NCBI RefSeq assembly: GCF_021404405.1
Contig: NZ_JABFTV010000001.1
Location: forward strand, 372,001 to 436,000
Source of the DNA: Billgrantia aerodenitrificans
GTDB lineage: Bacteria > Pseudomonadota > Gammaproteobacteria > Pseudomonadales > Halomonadaceae
Reading direction: 5' to 3'
DNA length: 64,000 nucleotides
The notes beneath the pieces were generated by a model. That model ran no database searches, had not been told where the DNA came from, and worked only from the letters and a program-made list of their open reading frames with translations. Shown here piece after piece: positions 25,320 through 33,588 of this stretch; within the stretch, counting starts at the first letter, position 1, and each line of letters opens with the position of its first letter. A program made the position numbers and the translations under genes.

Positions 25320-26411
25320 CTAGTCGAGGCGCGCTTGGGGCCTGACCTGCATGCCGTCGCGCAGCAGGTGGGTAGCGGAAGTGACGATCGGCTCGCCTTC
25401 CGCCAGTCCGTCGAGCACCGTCACACGGTCAGGCAGTGCAGCACCGAGGGTGACGGGGCTCGACGTTACCGTTTGCGACTCGGGATCGAACCTCCAGATG
25501 CGCATCTCGCCGTCGTTGCCGGGGTCCAGCGCTGAAATCGGCACCGTGACACCGGATGGCTCTGAGTCGAGCCGAGTGACGACGAGGCTCGCGGTCATGC
25601 CGGGCAACAGCTCGAGCGAGTCTGGACGAGGCATGGCTACGCTGACCGGATAGCTTTGCCCTACCGGGTCGGCTTGGGGGCGGTGCTCCCGATAGCGGAC
25701 CGGGAAGCGCCGTTCTGGAGCAGCCTCGAAGATGGCCTCCATTCGGTACGTATCGGGATGCTCGAGGATGGCGCTGAGCCGCTCGGGCACATGAAAGCGC
25801 AGGCGAAGCTCGCTCATGTCCTGCACCCGCAATATCGGCGTGTTCGCGGCTACGGTGGCGAAGGGCTCGGCCAGCCTGCGGGTCACCAGAGCGTCGAAGG
25901 GGGCTTCGAGACGGGCGTAGGCGAGCTGTCGGCGAGCCTGCTCGAGCGCCACGGTCTGGGTATGAAATTCGGCCTCTGCCTGCTCGAAACTCGCCGTCGA
26001 GGCGGCGTTCTGGGTATGCAGCCGGCGCAGGCGCTCGTACTCCCGCCGGGCCTGCTCATGCCGCGTCTCCACCTGGCGCAGCGCCAGTTCGAAGTCGGTG
26101 GTATCAAGCATCGCCAAGGTTTCGCCGCGTGGTACGAAGGCGCCTTCACGTGGGCCCTGCTCGAGGAGTTGGCCGCCCACCTGGAAGGCCAGATCGACAG
26201 TGCTGGCGGCTTCCAGGCGAGCAACGAAGCGGTGGCTCGGCGCCGGGAGCGACATGGCGTTTTCCACCCGCACCGGGCGTATCACCTCCTCGCTGTCGGT
26301 GCTGGCGCCGCCCTCGGTGCAGGCGGTAAGGCCCAGCGCGAGCGACAGGAAGAGCAGCATCCGTGGCCATCTGGACAGTGTGCGTGCGAGTGGAAGCGAC
26401 ATCGGGAGCAT
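25320..26411 (-). CDS. RND efflux periplasmic adaptor lipoprotein
   Basis: A 363-residue membrane fusion protein linking the RND permease to an outer-membrane channel. The N terminus has a hydrophobic signal ending LGLTACTEGG, a lipobox with the cysteine as the mature residue 31. FQVGGQLLEQGPREGAFVPR is the lipoyl half, followed by a coiled-coil hairpin with QVETRHEQARREYERLRRLH. RPDSLELLPGMTASLVV and TVLDGLAEGEPIVTSATHLL are typical beta-barrel elements. The ATG at 26411 has no good ribosome site; the ATG at 26402 is an alternative. It is first in the operon. Confidence 0.93.
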   Translation of the reverse strand: MLPMSLPLARTLSRWPRMLLFLSLALGLTACTEGGASTDSEEVIRPVRVENAMSLPAPSHRFVARLEAASTVDLAFQVGGQLLEQGPREGAFVPRGETLAMLDTTDFELALRQVETRHEQARREYERLRRLHTQNAASTASFEQAEAEFHTQTVALEQARRQLAYARLEAPFDALVTRRLAEPFATVAANTPILRVQDMSELRLRFHVPERLSAILEHPDTYRMEAIFEAAPERRFPVRYREHRPQADPVGQSYPVSVAMPRPDSLELLPGMTASLVVTRLDSEPSGVTVPISALDPGNDGEMRIWRFDPESQTVTSSPVTLGAALPDRVTVLDGLAEGEPIVTSATHLLRDGMQVRPQARLD

Positions 26412-26414
26412 TTT

Positions 26415-26465
26415 GTTAACGCCGTTAATAGAGCCGGCTTGAATATATTGTTAACGCTGTTAATA
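26415..26465. promoter_or_regulatory. Two TTAACG-type palindromic operators before the RND operon
   Basis: GTTAACGCCGTTAATA (26415-26430) and GTTAACGCTGTTAATA (26450-26465) are direct copies of a near-palindrome (TTAACG-n-CGTTAA), 35 bases apart. They fill the gap between the adaptor and TetR genes and are the probable TetR binding sites. Confidence 0.78.
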
Positions 26466-26500
26466 TGTCAAGCGACAAATGACACGAAGCGAGAATTCGC

Positions 26501-27202
26501 GTGACGGAAAACGACAGCGCGCCGAAGCGTAGGCGACGGAAGAAGGAGAAGCTGAGCGTACGGCAGATAGCCGAGGCGGCGCTGTCACTGGTGAACCGGG
26601 ATGGCCTGGATGGACTGACGATGCGAGCCTTGGCCGATGCCATGGACGTGCAGGCGCCGGTGATCTACCGCCACGTGGCCGACAAGCGGCAATTGCTCGA
26701 TGAGATGGCCGATGCCATCGTGGCCGCCGTTCCGCTGGGCGGGCTCGATGACGAGGATGCCTATGTCAATCTGGCCGAGTTCGTCCGGCGCCTGCGGCGT
26801 ACCTTGCTGAGGTATCGTGACGGTGCGCGTATCGTCGGTGGCAGCTACTCCGCCAAGCACAGCACCTTGCGCGGCGCCGAAACGCTGATGGAGCTGCTGG
26901 TGAAAGCCGGACTCGACCGTGACCGGGCGCTTTGGGCGATGACCACGCTGCTCTCTTTCATTCTCGGCGAAACGCTGGAGCAGCAGGGGCTGCCCGACGA
27001 ACCCGGCGAGGCCACGGCGACCATTACCGCTTCCCTCGGCGAGGTGCTGGCAAGTCCTGACTTTAGCCATCTCGATACGGAACTGATGGCGCGACGCTTC
27101 TTCGATTTCGACGGTCGCTTCGAATTCGGCCTATCCCTGATGCTGGCAGGAGTGCGTGAGCAGGCCGCCGGCACGGGGCGTGAGAGAACCGATCACGCTT
27201 GA
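26501..27202 (+). CDS. TetR-class repressor with TetR_C-type ligand domain
   Basis: A 233-residue repressor of the classical tetracycline-repressor group. After a basic MTENDSAPKRRRRKKEKLS start, the helix-turn-helix reads RQIAEAALSLVNRDGLDGLT and MRALADAMDVQAPVIYRHVA, and the longer C-terminal domain resembles TetR_C. The start is GTG at 26501 with a weak ribosome site. It is divergent from the RND operon with a repeated operator in between, so efflux is probably induced by a pump substrate bound to this protein. Confidence 0.9.
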   Translation: MTENDSAPKRRRRKKEKLSVRQIAEAALSLVNRDGLDGLTMRALADAMDVQAPVIYRHVADKRQLLDEMADAIVAAVPLGGLDDEDAYVNLAEFVRRLRRTLLRYRDGARIVGGSYSAKHSTLRGAETLMELLVKAGLDRDRALWAMTTLLSFILGETLEQQGLPDEPGEATATITASLGEVLASPDFSHLDTELMARRFFDFDGRFEFGLSLMLAGVREQAAGTGRERTDHA

Positions 27203-27204
27203 CG

Positions 27205-27219
27205 CCTCGATCATCGAGG
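27205..27219. promoter_or_regulatory. PadR operator copy 1, between promoter elements
   Basis: CCTCGATCATCGAGG is a perfect 7+1+7 palindrome sitting exactly between a -35-like TTGACG (27199-27204) and a -10-like TATAGG (27220-27225). The PadR start codon at 27234 is so close that the transcript could be leaderless. Confidence 0.72.
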
Positions 27220-27233
27220 TATAGGTTTCTCCC

Positions 27234-27653
27234 ATGACCAAAGCGAAATCCGAAGCGGCCGCCGGCCGCCGGATCCCCGACTACAGCGATCCTTCCTACT
27301 GGCGCGGCACGATCAAGATGTCGCTGTCGAAGTTCTTCGTGCTCAGCGTGCTGCACCGCAAGCCGATGCATGGCTACGAGGTTGTGCAGGCGGTGGAGAA
27401 GAGCACCAACGGCTGCTGCAGTCCTTCGGAGGGCACGGTCTATCCGGTACTTAACGAGTTCGAGGCGGGGGGCTACCTCTCGTCCACGAACGAGGTGGTG
27501 CAGGGGCGCTCGCGCAAGGTCTACGCATTGACGGAGAAGGGGCGGGATGCTTTTCAGGTGGCGGTGGATGCCTGGCTGGAGGCCACGGAGTGCATCGTCG
27601 AGAGCCGCCGTATGGCTGCTGGGGCAGTGAAACGGGAGGAGCGGGAAGGATGA
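27234..27653 (+). CDS. PadR-family regulator with paired cysteines, arsenical-type context
   Basis: A 139-residue PadR regulator. The winged helix spans residues 31-105, with SLSKFFVLSVLHRKPMHGYE and the wing GRSRKVYALTEKGRDAF; a C-terminal helix supports dimerisation. Cys61-Cys62 lie in STNGCCSPSEGTVYPV, just before the recognition helix, and Cys120 is in the C-terminal helix. In other arsenic regulators such thiols bind As(III), so a metalloid sensor is plausible but unproven. Matching palindromes lie before this gene and before the MFS gene that follows after 49 bases. No ribosome site is visible. Confidence 0.9.
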   Translation: MTKAKSEAAAGRRIPDYSDPSYWRGTIKMSLSKFFVLSVLHRKPMHGYEVVQAVEKSTNGCCSPSEGTVYPVLNEFEAGGYLSSTNEVVQGRSRKVYALTEKGRDAFQVAVDAWLEATECIVESRRMAAGAVKREEREG

Positions 27654-27681
27654 GTGCGGCGCGTTTTTTCAGGTCCCAATA

Positions 27682-27696
27682 CCTCGATGATCGAGG
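27682..27696. promoter_or_regulatory. PadR operator copy 2, overlapping the MFS ribosome site
   Basis: CCTCGATGATCGAGG repeats operator 1 with the central base changed. Its right arm contains the GAGG ribosome site of the MFS gene at 27703, so binding or RNA folding here could also affect translation. Confidence 0.7.
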
Positions 27697-27702
27697 TAGA
27701 CG

Positions 27703-28866
27703 ATGAGCTCGCGCACCGGTGTGGTCTTCGCCCTGGGCGTTTCCCAGACGCTTGCCTGGGGCTCGACCTACTATTTGCCGGCCATCCTGGCCGTGCCCAT
27801 GGCGCAAGACCTCGGCCTTACCACGGGTACGGTATTCGCGGCGTTCTCCTCGGCATTGGTGGTGTCGGCCGTGCTGGGGCCGGCGGTAGGTCGGCGCATC
27901 GACAGATTTGGCGGACGCGACGTGCTGGCTGCCTCGAGCCTGGTATTCGCCCTGGGTCTGGTGCTGCTGGGTCTGGCGGATGGGCCCGTGCTGCTATGGG
28001 CAGGTTGGCTGGTGATCGGTGTCGGCATGGGCATGGGACTGTACGAATCGGCCTTCTCGACCCTGGCCGGGCTCTATGGCCGCGAGGCGCGCGGCGCCAT
28101 TACCGGTATTACGCTACTGGCGGGCTTTGCCAGCACGGTGTGCTGGCCGATCACCGGCTGGCTCAACGCCGAATTCGGCTGGCAGAATGCCTGCTTTACC
28201 TGGGCGGCGGTACACCTGCTGCTGGGTTTGCCGCTCAACCGGCTGTTGATTCCATTCGGTATCCAGCCGCCCGCGCTTCACGCCGAGACGGCAGTTGCCG
28301 AGGCGAATTCGACCTGGCTGCCCATGGCGCTGCTGGCTTTCGTCTTTGCCGTCACCTGGTTCGTTAGCACGGCCATGGCGGCGCACCTGCCGTGGCTGCT
28401 GCAGATCGCCGGCCTCTCGCCCGCCGCCGCCATTGCCGCCGCGGCGCTGGTGGGGCCGGCCCAAGTGGCGGCGCGAATGCTCGAGTTCTCGCTGCTGCAG
28501 CGCTTTCATCCGCTGTTCTCGGCCAAGCTGGCGGTGGTGGCGCATCCCATTGGTGCGCTCGGCGTGATGACGCTGGGGGCACCGTTGGCCACGCTGTTCG
28601 TGCTCCTGCACGGCGCCGGCAACGGCATTCTCACCATCGCCAAGGGCACGCTGCCGCTGGCCATTTTCGGCCCCCACGACTATGGCCTGCGCCAGGGCGT
28701 GCTGATGGTGCCGGCACGCTTCGGCCAGGCGCTGGCGCCGCTGGCCTTCGCCCTGTTGATCGAGCGCTTCGGCACCCAGGCGCTGCTGTTCTCCTCGGCC
28801 CTGGGGCTCGCCGCTCTGGTGGCGCTGCTCGTTCTGCAAACCCACGCCATGAAGGAGGCGACATGA
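27703..28866 (+). CDS. MFS exporter next to ArsH
   Basis: A 387-residue twelve-helix major facilitator. The first helix segment contains [20 protein letters not shown] and the loop 2-3 motif is [18 protein letters not shown]-rich helix, [19 protein letters not shown], recalls the drug:proton antiporter motif C region. It overlaps the ArsH gene by four bases (ATGA), so both are one operon under the PadR gene. A role in exporting an organoarsenical or related toxic compound is inferred from that neighbour only. Confidence 0.88.
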   Translation: MSSRTGVVFALGVSQTLAWGSTYYLPAILAVPMAQDLGLTTGTVFAAFSSALVVSAVLGPAVGRRIDRFGGRDVLAASSLVFALGLVLLGLADGPVLLWAGWLVIGVGMGMGLYESAFSTLAGLYGREARGAITGITLLAGFASTVCWPITGWLNAEFGWQNACFTWAAVHLLLGLPLNRLLIPFGIQPPALHAETAVAEANSTWLPMALLAFVFAVTWFVSTAMAAHLPWLLQIAGLSPAAAIAAAALVGPAQVAARMLEFSLLQRFHPLFSAKLAVVAHPIGALGVMTLGAPLATLFVLLHGAGNGILTIAKGTLPLAIFGPHDYGLRQGVLMVPARFGQALAPLAFALLIERFGTQALLFSSALGLAALVALLVLQTHAMKEAT

Positions 28867-29609
28867 GGCTTCGCACGCTGAACGACCCCGATGTTCTACC
28901 GGCCCTCGACGAGCGCTTCGCTCTTCGGCAGCCCGGTCAGGGCTTGCCCGATCCGCTGGGCCATCCGCCGCGCATCCTGCTGCTCTACGGTTCGTTGCGC
29001 GAACGCTCCTATTCGCGCCTGGCGGTGGAAGAGGCTGCGCGGCTGCTGCGCTATTTCGGCGCCGAGACGCGGATCTTCGATCCGTCCGATCTGCCGCTGC
29101 CGGACCAGGTGCCGGGCGATGATCACCCGGCAGTGCGGGAGCTGCGCGAGCTGGCGCTGTGGTCCGAAGGGCAGGTGTGGTGCAGTCCCGAGCGCCACGG
29201 ACAGATCACCGGCGTGATGAAGGCGCAGATCGACCATCTGCCGCTGAGCATGGGGGCGGTGCGGCCCACCCAGGGGCGCACACTGGCAGTGATGCAGGTC
29301 AGCGGCGGTTCGCAGTCGTTCAATGCGGTGAATACCCTGCGCCTTCTCGGCCGTTGGATGCGCATGTTCACCATCCCCAACCAGTCCAGTGTGCCCAAGG
29401 CGTACCAGGAGTTCGACGAGGCCGGGCGCATGCGACCCTCGCCGCTCTACGACCGCATCGCTGACGTGATGGAAGAACTGGTGCGCTTCACCGTGCTGCT
29501 GCGGCCCCACAATGAGACGCTGGTGGACCGCTACTCGGAGCGCCGCGAGGCGGCCGGTGCCAAAGCCGACCCGGTGACCGACAAAGCAGCGGTCGGCCAG
29601 GCCTCATAG
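28863..29609 (+). CDS. arsH: ArsH, NADPH-dependent FMN reductase/organoarsenical oxidase
   Basis: A 248-residue flavodoxin-fold protein matching ArsH. In characterised bacteria ArsH oxidises trivalent organoarsenicals to less toxic pentavalent forms and can also reduce quinones. The FMN site is [20 protein letters not shown] (about 33-52); the longer N- and C-terminal extensions relative to simple NADPH-FMN reductases are typical of Ars[21 protein letters not shown] and [20 protein letters not shown] are strongly family-like. The ATG overlaps the MFS stop. No ArsR, ArsB, ArsC or ArsM gene is visible nearby, so this is an incomplete or non-standard arsenical unit. Confidence 0.93.
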   Translation: MRLRTLNDPDVLPALDERFALRQPGQGLPDPLGHPPRILLLYGSLRERSYSRLAVEEAARLLRYFGAETRIFDPSDLPLPDQVPGDDHPAVRELRELALWSEGQVWCSPERHGQITGVMKAQIDHLPLSMGAVRPTQGRTLAVMQVSGGSQSFNAVNTLRLLGRWMRMFTIPNQSSVPKAYQEFDEAGRMRPSPLYDRIADVMEELVRFTVLLRPHNETLVDRYSERREAAGAKADPVTDKAAVGQAS

Positions 29610-29624
29610 CGGTGAAACGCAGAA

Positions 29625-29643
29625 CGGGGCGCGAAGCGCCCCG
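29625..29643. terminator. Hairpin between convergent arsH and azoR
   Basis: CGGGGCGC and GCGCCCCG form an 8-base stem with a 3-base loop between the stop codons at 29609 and 29668. It suits a shared terminator, though no strong T-run follows on either strand. Confidence 0.5.
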
Positions 29644-29667
29644 GTGTTCGGCCATCGAGGGGTGCCC

Positions 29668-30387
29668 TCAGGCCGGCTGCAGCTGGCGCTTGGCCGTAAC
29701 TTCACTGTGCAATTGCTCGACCAGCCGGTCGACGCGCTCCAGGGCGCTTTGGGTCGAGGCGGCCAGTGCCTCGCCGCCTTCCTCCTGGTGCTCGATGGCG
29801 ATGCTGTGAAAGCCGCCGATGCCGATGAACTGCAGGGCGGTGCGCGCGCCAGGCTCCATATGGTTGAGCTCGCCCAAACGTCCCCCGGGGTCGAAGCCGT
29901 GATCGCCGCGGGAGGAGAGCAGCACCGCGTGGCGCGGCCGGTCGGCCATTAGCGGAATGTAGTGCGTCAGCGGCAGGTAAGGGTGGTCACCATATTGCGG
30001 GTCGTAATCGACGGTGCGGCCCAGGCGGACGATATTGTCGATCCAGGCCTTGAACGCGGCCGGCGGGCCGAAGTTGTACATCGGTACGCCGAGCACCAGG
30101 ATGTCGGCTTGCTCGACCTCGCTGGCCAGCGTGTCGCTCTCGGCAAGCACTGACTGCATGGATTCGCTGCGATTTTCGGCGGGCGTGAAGGCGGCCTCGA
30201 TCCACTCGACGCTGGTCAAAGGAGGCGGATTGGCGCCGATATCCCGATAGACGATCTCGGCATCCGGCTCCAGAGTGCGCCAGCGGGAAACGAAGTGGTG
30301 GGTCAGCCGGCGGGTGTGGGAGCCGTGGTCGTGGGTGCCGGCACGGCCGGGGCGTGGGCTGGCATCGAGATGGAGTAGACGTGTCAT
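29668..30387 (-). CDS. azoR: FMN-dependent NADH-azoreductase (copy 1)
   Basis: A 239-residue flavodoxin-like quinone/azo reductase that passes two electrons from NADH to quinones or azo dyes, avoiding semiquinones. The flavin-binding opening TRLLHLDASPRPGRAG and the signature VPMYNFGPPAAFKAWIDNIV are as in AzoR. AVLLSSRGDHGFDPGG is the third flavin contact. The ATG at 30387 is preceded by AAGGAGAAATCCC. A LysR regulator gene is divergent. A second azoreductase of similar size lies near the right end of the window. Confidence 0.93.
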   Translation of the reverse strand: MTRLLHLDASPRPGRAGTHDHGSHTRRLTHHFVSRWRTLEPDAEIVYRDIGANPPPLTSVEWIEAAFTPAENRSESMQSVLAESDTLASEVEQADILVLGVPMYNFGPPAAFKAWIDNIVRLGRTVDYDPQYGDHPYLPLTHYIPLMADRPRHAVLLSSRGDHGFDPGGRLGELNHMEPGARTALQFIGIGGFHSIAIEHQEEGGEALAASTQSALERVDRLVEQLHSEVTAKRQLQPA

Positions 30388-30518
30388 GGGATTTCTCCTT
30401 TAATTGGACATAGGTCCTTTTGGGTGAATCTGTTTCAGGCGTGTTTGATAGCTTGTGCCAAGCATTGATTGGCAACAAACGACGATTCTTTTTTGATATC
30501 GGAAAATTAAACTCATCC

Positions 30519-31439
30519 ATGATGCCGCGACGACTCCCTTCGCTCTCCGCCCTGCGCGCCTTCGAGGCGGCGGCGCGCCACCTCAGCGCCAAGCGTGCTG
30601 CCGAGGAGCTGTCGGTCACGCCGACGGCGATCAGCCATCAGATCCGCCAGCTCGAAGAGAGTCTGGGCGTTGCCCTGTTCGTGCGGCGGCCGCGGCAACT
30701 GGTGCTGACGACTCAGGGCCAGGCGCTGCTCACCGTGCTGAGCGACTCCTTCGACGCCATCGACGAGACGGTGACCAAGCTGCGCCGTCCGCCGACGCGG
30801 CAGGCGGTAACGCTCTCCACCACTCCGGCCGTGGCAGCACGCTGGCTACTGCCCTGGGTCTGCCTGCTGCGCGATGCCCACCCGCAGATCGACCTGAGCA
30901 TTCAGGTTTCCCACCAAGCGGTTGCCCTGGATGGTGTCGTCGCTGATATGGCGATTCGCTATGGCGAGGGCCCCTGGCCCGGGCTGGTCGCGGAGAAGCT
31001 GTTCGACAATGTTTTCGTCCCCGTTTGCAGCCCCATGCTGAAGCTGCGTGAACCGGCCGAACTGGTACGCCATACGCTGCTGCACTTCTCTTCGCCCGCG
31101 CCGTTGGACTGGGCGGCCTGGCAGCGCCAGGTCCAGGTACCGGGGCTCGACGTCAGCGCCGGACTGATGTTCTCCGACGAGACCCATGGCATCGCCGCTG
31201 CCCTGGACGGCCAGGGCATAGCCCTGATGAGCCGGTATCTGGTCGAAGAGGAGCTGCGTCAGGGGCGCCTGGTTCAGCCATTCGGCCCCGAGGTGAAGGC
31301 CGCTCCCTTCCAGCTCGTCTACCCGCCCGAGCGGCTCGAGGAGCCGGCCATTGCTGCCGTGCGAGAATGGATCATCGGGTTGCTGGATCCCCAGGCCAGA
31401 GAGAGCGGTTGCCGTGCGATAGTCGAGCGCCAGTCATGA
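30519..31439 (+). CDS. LysR-family regulator of the GcvA type
   Basis: A 306-residue LysR regulator. The winged helix is RRLPSLSALRAFEAAARHLS, then AAEELSVTPTAISHQIRQLE, the GcvA-like pattern. The effector domain follows with AVTLSTTPAVAARWLLPW-type residues from about 95. Two adjacent ATG codons, 30519 and 30522, can start; neither has a clear ribosome site. It is divergent from azoR across about 130 bases that contain the palindrome GGACATAGGTCC (30406-30417). It ends overlapping the convergent sigma-factor gene by six bases. Confidence 0.9.
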   Translation: MMPRRLPSLSALRAFEAAARHLSAKRAAEELSVTPTAISHQIRQLEESLGVALFVRRPRQLVLTTQGQALLTVLSDSFDAIDETVTKLRRPPTRQAVTLSTTPAVAARWLLPWVCLLRDAHPQIDLSIQVSHQAVALDGVVADMAIRYGEGPWPGLVAEKLFDNVFVPVCSPMLKLREPAELVRHTLLHFSSPAPLDWAAWQRQVQVPGLDVSAGLMFSDETHGIAAALDGQGIALMSRYLVEEELRQGRLVQPFGPEVKAAPFQLVYPPERLEEPAIAAVREWIIGLLDPQARESGCRAIVERQS

Positions 31440-32252
31440 CCTCAGTCGTGTCAGCTTGTCGGGATTGCGCACGATGAAGATATCCGTGGCCTGGCCTGAG
31501 CGGTCGTAGCCGAAGGTCACCGTCGCGACGACGCTTCCCTCTCGGTACATCATGAAACCGGGACCGCCGTTGATGTCGGCCACGCGCCACAGATAGTCAG
31601 CCCAGTATTGGCTCAGGCGGCTGGCCAGGAAGTCGAGTTCGGCGCTGAGGCGGACCTCGGCCGAGAGCAGGTTCGCTAGCCGCGCCGTGGTGCCTTCGGT
31701 GATGGCGAGCCGGAACGCTTCCAGCAGCGCCTGCTGGCGCTCCCGCGGAGGAGCATGGCGCTGCTCGGCAGCCAGCAGGTTGGCTCGCGCCCGGGAAACC
31801 AACTTGCGGCAGGCCGGCTCCTTGAGTTCGAGCATGGTGGCGATTTCGGCGTAGGGCGTGTCGAAGATCTCATGCAGCAGGTAGGCTACCCGCTCCTTGG
31901 GCGAGAGGCGTTCCAGCAGCAGCAGGAAGGCGGTGGAGAGAGAGTCGGCCAGCTGCATGCTGCGTTCCGCATCGGATACGGCGGTGGTCGGGATGGGCTC
32001 GGGCAGCCAGGCACCCACGTAGTCGACCCTGGCCCGGTGGGCATTGCCCAACAGATCGAGGCAGCGTCGCGTGCAGGCCGTAGTCAGCCAGGCGTGAGGC
32101 GTATCGATAGCCTCACGATCCGCTGCCTGCCATTTGAGAAAGGTGTCCTGCACCGCATCCTCGGCGTCGGCGCGCGAGCCGAGGATGCGATAGGCCAGCC
32201 CCAGCAGCATGGGGCGGGCCTCTTCGAAGCGCAGAAAATCGGCAGAAGGCAT
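31434..32252 (-). CDS. ECF41-like sigma factor (SigJ type) with SnoaL-like C-terminal domain
   Basis: A 272-residue sigma factor. Region 2 spans about residues 8-75 with AYRILGSRADAEDAVQDTFL, and region 4 about 115-165 with YAEIATMLELKEPACRKLVS. The long C-terminal SnoaL-like domain (about 180-272) ends FIVRNPDKLTRL, matching the N-P-x-K-L signature of the ECF41 group, in which this extension replaces the anti-sigma factor. Such sigma genes usually neighbour AhpD/carboxymuconolactone proteins or oxidoreductases, and one lies at 33589 on this strand. It overlaps the preceding monooxygenase-like gene by ATGA. Confidence 0.92.
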   Translation of the reverse strand: MPSADFLRFEEARPMLLGLAYRILGSRADAEDAVQDTFLKWQAADREAIDTPHAWLTTACTRRCLDLLGNAHRARVDYVGAWLPEPIPTTAVSDAERSMQLADSLSTAFLLLLERLSPKERVAYLLHEIFDTPYAEIATMLELKEPACRKLVSRARANLLAAEQRHAPPRERQQALLEAFRLAITEGTTARLANLLSAEVRLSAELDFLASRLSQYWADYLWRVADINGGPGFMMYREGSVVATVTFGYDRSGQATDIFIVRNPDKLTRLRS

Positions 32253-32584
32253 CAGGCTGTCTCGGCTATCGGCGCTGAGCTGTCCTTGGCCCAGGCCACC
32301 GTGGCGGCGTGGATCACAGGCGGATGGGCCAGCAGGGGCGACACTGCTGCCATATAGGCATCGTAGGCCGGCCCCTGCATGAAAGCCTGTGGATCCGCGC
32401 CGACGGCATAGCGCTGGAAGACGCGAATGGTGTCGGGATCGCTGTCATCGTAACAGTAGAAATAGGCGTCGTGGGCCTGGCGCGCCTGGATGCTCGGCAT
32501 CAGGTGGGTCTCCCAGGCGCGGCGTACCTCGTCGCGCTTGCCGGGCAGTGCCTTGTGGGTGATGAATAGAGTGCTCTGGCTCAT
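32252..32584 (-). CDS. Antibiotic biosynthesis monooxygenase-fold protein
   Basis: A 110-residue dimeric alpha/beta-barrel protein of the ABM/quinol-monooxygenase superfamily. LFITHKALPGKRDEVRRAWE is the family opening, and DTIRVFQRYAVGADPQAFMQ the central strand and helix. These enzymes oxygenate quinols or aromatic polyketides without a metal; some act only as sensors. The stop overlaps the sigma-factor start, so both are translated from one mRNA. Sense of regulation is unknown. Confidence 0.85.
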   Translation of the reverse strand: MSQSTLFITHKALPGKRDEVRRAWETHLMPSIQARQAHDAYFYCYDDSDPDTIRVFQRYAVGADPQAFMQGPAYDAYMAAVSPLLAHPPVIHAATVAWAKDSSAPIAETA

Positions 32585-32717
32585 GTGTGGCTCCTGAATC
32601 GCTGAGGTAGAGAGGCGAAGGCCGAGTGGCCGTCACTGTCATGACGATTCAGGTGGGCGTAATGTGACATGCGCCTGCCCGCCTTTCGTTCGAATTATCA
32701 GGTGAGCCAGACAGGCA

Positions 32718-32882
32718 CTACTCTCGCTCCGGATGGAGCGGCATCAGTCGACCACGTTCACGATAGAGCCCGATGTCGCGCAGCATACGGGCATCGCACT
32801 CTTTCAATGCGACATGATGACGATGGTTGGCAGAGCGGTAGCGGCCTTGTTTGAACCAAGACTTGAGCTTGGGCAGTTTCAT
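32718..32882 (-). CDS. Small DUF1127 (YjiS-like) arginine-rich protein
   Basis: A 54-residue basic protein. The C-terminal half carries LKECDARMLRDIGLYRERGR, the DUF1127 core with L-x-D-I-G-L; these small RNA-binding-like proteins have been linked to phosphate, carbon and stress responses in other bacteria. The ATG at 32882 has an excellent GGGAGG site 5 bases upstream. The gene lies alone between the monooxygenase-like gene and a PPOX flavoprotein on the same strand. Confidence 0.85.
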   Translation of the reverse strand: MKLPKLKSWFKQGRYRSANHRHHVALKECDARMLRDIGLYRERGRLMPLHPERE

Positions 32883-32953
32883 GTTGCCTCCCTAGGCGGT
32901 ATATCCCTGCAACTTGCCGATTCCCATCATGGGAATCACTCCGTTCATTGCCT

Positions 32954-33532
32954 TCAAAAGGCCGAACCGGGGCTGTTAGCGGGGAAGCGTTCGCTGATTT
33001 CCGCCACGGTGAAACGCGGCGTGATGTGCTGCGGGCAGTTGAAATCGAACGCCTCGATGTCGATCGCCAAGCCTCTCTCTACCCGGGCGCGGTAGGTGGG
33101 CAACTCCAGCCGAGCCAGCAGGGCAGCGTCGTCCTCTTCGTGGACGATGCGTGCCCGGCCCCAGATCTTCAGCCGCCGCCGGTTGGCGTAGTCGATCAGG
33201 AACAGCATCGTCCTGTCGTCATGGGCAATGTTGCCCGCACTGATGTACTGCCGGTTGCCGATGAAATCGGCGAAACCGAGGGTGTGATCGTCAAGGCACT
33301 GCAGGAAGCCGGGCGGCCCACCACGGTGCTGCACATAGGGCCAGCCATTTTCGCCGACGCTGGCCATGAAGAAGTGGTCCTGGGCGGCAATGAATTCGCG
33401 AATCGGCGCGCTGAGAACGTCACGTTCGACTTCGGCCGGGTCGACGGGCTTGGTGGCTTCCCGACTGCCGTAGCGAGCCTGGGCGGCGCGAACCGAAGGG
33501 GTATAGGTGAGTATCTTGAAGGCACGTGTCAT
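32954..33532 (-). CDS. Pyridoxamine 5'-phosphate oxidase-family FMN-binding protein
   Basis: A 192-residue split-barrel flavoprotein. Diagnostic strands are QDHFFMASVGENGWPYVQHR and DHTLGFADFIGNRQYISAGN, then DDRTMLFLIDYANRRRLKIW and GRARIV. True PNPOx activity is unlikely, since stand-alone PPOX proteins often bind FMN, F420 or heme and reduce small oxidants. The ATG at 33532 has GAGGAACTTCGCT upstream; in-frame sequence further left of the start is antisense to the neighbouring gene and is not coding. It follows an AhpD-like gene on the same strand. Confidence 0.9.
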   Translation of the reverse strand: MTRAFKILTYTPSVRAAQARYGSREATKPVDPAEVERDVLSAPIREFIAAQDHFFMASVGENGWPYVQHRGGPPGFLQCLDDHTLGFADFIGNRQYISAGNIAHDDRTMLFLIDYANRRRLKIWGRARIVHEEDDAALLARLELPTYRARVERGLAIDIEAFDFNCPQHITPRFTVAEISERFPANSPGSAF

Positions 33533-33588
33533 AGCGAAGTTCCTCGATAGGTGCCGCTCAGGAGGAGCGGCACCGCAACGGCTTCGGG

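Noticed and set aside
30406..30417. GGACATAGGTCC as a defined LysR operator
   Set aside because: It is a short palindrome without the T-n11-A pattern and occurs only once; I mention it in the LysR entry but do not list it as a site.
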